From CAZIKB01 sp964539665 (GTDB lineage: Bacteria; Zhuqueibacterota; Zhuqueibacteria; Oceanimicrobiales; Oceanimicrobiaceae), in contig CAZIKB010000194.1 in assembly GCA_964539665.1 (NCBI GenBank), positions 1-8,731 on the forward strand: 8,731 nt of DNA. The letters are read 5' to 3'. This document shows positions 6,972 to 8,731 of this stretch, in pieces. The first letter of the stretch is position 1. Each line of letters opens with the position of its first letter. The position numbers were made by a program, and so were the translations under genes. Under the pieces are notes generated by a model. It was not told the origin of the DNA. It searched no databases and saw nothing but the letters and a program-made list of their open reading frames with translations.

Positions 6972-8315
6972 ATGAATAAGTATATCTTACTGGTTATGTT
7001 CTTAGCAATCGCTTGTTCTGGCTCTGTGAATGAAAACAAACTTACAAAAGATGAAGAGATCACTCTTCCGAATTATAACAGTGCTCATCAGGAACAGATG
7101 GCGGAAGCCGAACGTGCTGGAATTGTGCCAATTTCGGATCCCCTCAATGTTGAGACTGGGCTGGATGTCTTGGTAAACAGTAATTTCGAAATCCTGGGCG
7201 GAATGAGGGTTGGGGTCATTACAAATCACACTGGTTTGACAAAAAGTGGTCAACACCTGGTAGATTTGTTTCATAATTCAAAGCGCGTTAATCTTGTCTC
7301 AATTTTCGGACCCGAGCATGGTGTAAGGGGATTGGCACCGGGAGGCAATTATATTAAATCTGAAGTTGATTCGGTCACCGGAGTTCCTGTTTATAGCCTT
7401 TACAGTAAAACCAAACAGCCAACAAAGGACATGCTTGACAACATCGATGCATTAGTTTTTGATATACAGGATGTTGGGGCGCGTTTCTATACATATGTCT
7501 ATACAATGGCACTGGCCATGGAATCTGCGGCCAACTTTAATAAAAAGTTTTTTGTTCTGGACCGGCCAAATCCAATAACGGGTTCGCTGATTGAAGGACC
7601 AATGCTGCAAGACGGATTTGAGAGTTTTGTCGGCATGTATAAATTACCAGTTAGACATGGTATGACTGTTGGTGAATTAGCGCGCTTATTTAAAGGAGAG
7701 GGTTGGATTCAAAATGCCCGCTCCCTTGATTTAAGAGTCATAAAAATGAAAGGGTGGGAGAGAGGAACGTGGTTAGACCAGACCGATGTTCCATGGGTTG
7801 GGCCATCTCCTTCGATGAAAACTTTAGCTACAGCAACTGTTTACCCCGGAACCTGTTTTCTTGAAGGGACAAATGTCTCAGAGGGCAGAGGTACAGATAA
7901 ACCTTTTGAAATGATAGGCGCACCGTGGCTGGATTCTCGAAAACTTGCAAACGAATTGAATAAACTTAGTTTGAATGGGGTTGCATTTCAACCGATTGAA
8001 TTTTCCCCTGTGGCAATCTTACCTGCGGTTCCCAATCCAAAATATAAAGATGACAACTGTGATGGAGTATTTATCAGAGTAGTCCAAAGACATACATTTC
8101 AGCCAGTTAAGACGGGTATAGCCATTATCTGGACCATAGCGAACCTTTATCCGGATAAATTTGAATGGCTCATGACCATTGATAGACTTTATGGTTCAGG
8201 TAGACTCCGAAACAGTTTGGATAAGAAATTATCACTTGAGGAGATCATGAGTAGCTATGATGGCGATATTGAAAATTTCAAGAGTATCAGAAAAATGTAT
8301 CTTTGGTATGAATAA
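6972..8315 (+). CDS. namZ: NamZ-like exo-beta-N-acetylmuramidase (DUF1343, GH171), predicted lipoprotein
   Basis: A 447-residue protein of the DUF1343 family, whose characterised member NamZ removes terminal N-acetylmuramic acid from peptidoglycan glycan ends. Family hallmarks are all present: GVITNHTG (81-88), FGPEHGVRG (112-120), VFDIQDVGARFYTY (162-175), LDRPNPI (196-202), the WVGPSPSM stretch (275-282), YPGTCFLEGTNVSEGRGT (291-308) and PFEMIGAPW (311-319). The N-terminus has a short hydrophobic stretch with LAIAC, an acceptable lipobox, giving a lipid-anchored Cys15; a polar linker of about 40 residues precedes the enzyme domain, which otherwise fills the usual family length. Unlike the two preceding enzymes it lacks a T9SS tail, so it is expected to stay on a membrane of the producing cell and work on fragments. 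It follows the GH18 gene by nine bases and is the last gene of the operon. Confidence 0.9.
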   Translation: MNKYILLVMFLAIACSGSVNENKLTKDEEITLPNYNSAHQEQMAEAERAGIVPISDPLNVETGLDVLVNSNFEILGGMRVGVITNHTGLTKSGQHLVDLFHNSKRVNLVSIFGPEHGVRGLAPGGNYIKSEVDSVTGVPVYSLYSKTKQPTKDMLDNIDALVFDIQDVGARFYTYVYTMALAMESAANFNKKFFVLDRPNPITGSLIEGPMLQDGFESFVGMYKLPVRHGMTVGELARLFKGEGWIQNARSLDLRVIKMKGWERGTWLDQTDVPWVGPSPSMKTLATATVYPGTCFLEGTNVSEGRGTDKPFEMIGAPWLDSRKLANELNKLSLNGVAFQPIEFSPVAILPAVPNPKYKDDNCDGVFIRVVQRHTFQPVKTGIAIIWTIANLYPDKFEWLMTIDRLYGSGRLRNSLDKKLSLEEIMSSYDGDIENFKSIRKMYLWYE

Positions 8316-8333
8316 TTAAACTTATTGCCTGAA

Positions 8334-8360
8334 ATAAAAATGTAGCCCTGGGGGTTTTAT
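8334..8360 (+). terminator. Weak possible terminator after the NamZ gene
   Basis: ATAAAA (8334-8339) pairs with TTTTAT (8355-8360) and CCC (8346-8348) with GGG (8352-8354), 18 bases after the stop codon. The stem is interrupted and asymmetric and the T run is short, so termination here is only suggested by position. Confidence 0.25.
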
Positions 8361-8399
8361 TATGACTCAATGCGTGGGATCAACATAATTTCAATTTAC

Positions 8400-8430
8400 T
8401 TGATTCTAAAACTAAAATAAGGTATATTTG
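8400..8430 (+). promoter_or_regulatory. Promoter for the tRNA-Arg gene
   Basis: TTGATT (8400-8405) and TATATT (8423-8428) are 17 bases apart and resemble sigma-70 -35 and -10 boxes. The same stretch also fits the Bacteroidota -7 element TAnnTTTG exactly (TATATTTG, 8423-8430), with CTTG (8399-8402) as a near -33 box 20 bases upstream. Transcription would begin around 8435, just before the tRNA. It is the best promoter-like sequence in the window. Confidence 0.6.
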
Positions 8431-8451
8431 GAATCTTAATTTAAAAAAACC

Positions 8452-8526
8452 GCCCATATAGCTCAGTATGGACAGAGCAGTGGTTTCCTAAACCATGTGC
8501 CGCAGGTTCGAGTCCTGCTAGGGGCG
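8452..8526 (+). tRNA. tRNA-Arg (anticodon CCT)
   Basis: A full cloverleaf can be drawn. The acceptor strands are 8452-8458 and 8519-8525. The D arm is GCTC (8461-8464) with GAGC (8475-8478). The anticodon stem is GTGGT/ACCAT around TTCCTAA, with anticodon CCT at 8487-8489, reading the arginine codon AGG. The variable loop is five bases (8497-8501), and the T arm is GCAGG-TTCGAGT-CCTGC (8502-8518). The discriminator is G8526 and CCA is not encoded (CTG follows). The fifth acceptor pair is an A8456/G8521 mismatch; C8451 could pair with G8526 as an extra terminal pair. The stem is otherwise sound, so the gene is probably functional. Confidence 0.9.
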
Positions 8527-8634
8527 CTGAATAATCAAGGCTAAAATTATTAATTCCATACCAATAGGGGCAATCAATAAAACAGCAATTTTTACATTAT
8601 TTACGATTCAATTTGCTTAATAATGCTTAAGTTG

Positions 8635-8672
8635 AAAAAAGGGACATTGCAAATATTGGTGTCCCTTTTTTT
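8635..8672 (+). terminator. Strong intrinsic terminator, possibly bidirectional
   Basis: AAAAAAGGGACA (8635-8646) and TGTCCCTTTTTT (8660-8671) are perfect reverse complements around a 13-base loop, followed on the plus strand by a run of seven T (8666-8672). It lies 109 bases after the tRNA and fits the end of that transcript. The A run on the left would serve equally as a T run for a leftward transcript arriving from beyond the window. Confidence 0.8.
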
Positions 8673-8731
8673 CTAACTAGTGTCATGATTTTATAATAAG
8701 CGGATGAATTATTTCTTTTTTCCATCGTATG

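Noticed and set aside
8632..8731. Minus-strand frame open from the right edge to about 8630
   Set aside because: It reads through the perfect terminator hairpin, is only about 33 codons long and resembles no known family.

Overview
This 8.7 kb window is AT-rich bacterial DNA that most likely comes from the FCB superphylum: Calditrichota, Ignavibacteria, Marinimicrobia or KSB1-like lineages rather than classical Bacteroides. The evidence is three C-terminal type IX secretion (T9SS) tails, two of them carrying the NYPNPFN box typical of these groups, together with short-linker operons. This is inference; no rRNA or other marker gene is present.

Layout. Positions 1-213 hold the 3' end of a gene whose product ends in a T9SS tail. 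Positions 214-857 contain no believable gene. They are filled with inverted repeats: an imperfect stem-loop at 245-295, a 39-bp near-perfect palindrome at 534-572, and a large nested inverted repeat at 633-764. A string of four same-strand genes follows: an exported beta-propeller-like protein (858-2111), a secreted M23 zinc metallopeptidase (2108-4390), a secreted GH18 glycoside hydrolase (4473-6962) and a NamZ/DUF1343 lipoprotein (6972-8315). The first two overlap by 4 bases (ATGA), the second and third are 82 bases apart, and the last two are 9 bases apart. The 3' end has a promoter (8400-8430), a tRNA-Arg(CCT) gene (8452-8526) and a strong hairpin terminator (8635-8672). Nothing else is recognised in 8527-8634 or 8673-8731.

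How the genes fit together. M23 enzymes cut peptide cross-links, the GH18 family includes chitinases and peptidoglycan N-acetylglucosaminidases, and NamZ (GH171) is an exo-beta-N-acetylmuramidase. Encoded in a row, with export signals on all and T9SS tails on two, they look like an extracellular or cell-surface set for taking apart peptidoglycan, either of other bacteria, of debris, or of the cell's own wall. The M23 and GH18 proteins have unrelated catalytic heads but the same C-terminal architecture: an FN3-like domain, a roughly 220-residue domain opening with V(D/N)GFDR, then the T9SS tail. That shared middle domain and the small propeller protein that opens the operon are the least explained parts of the system.
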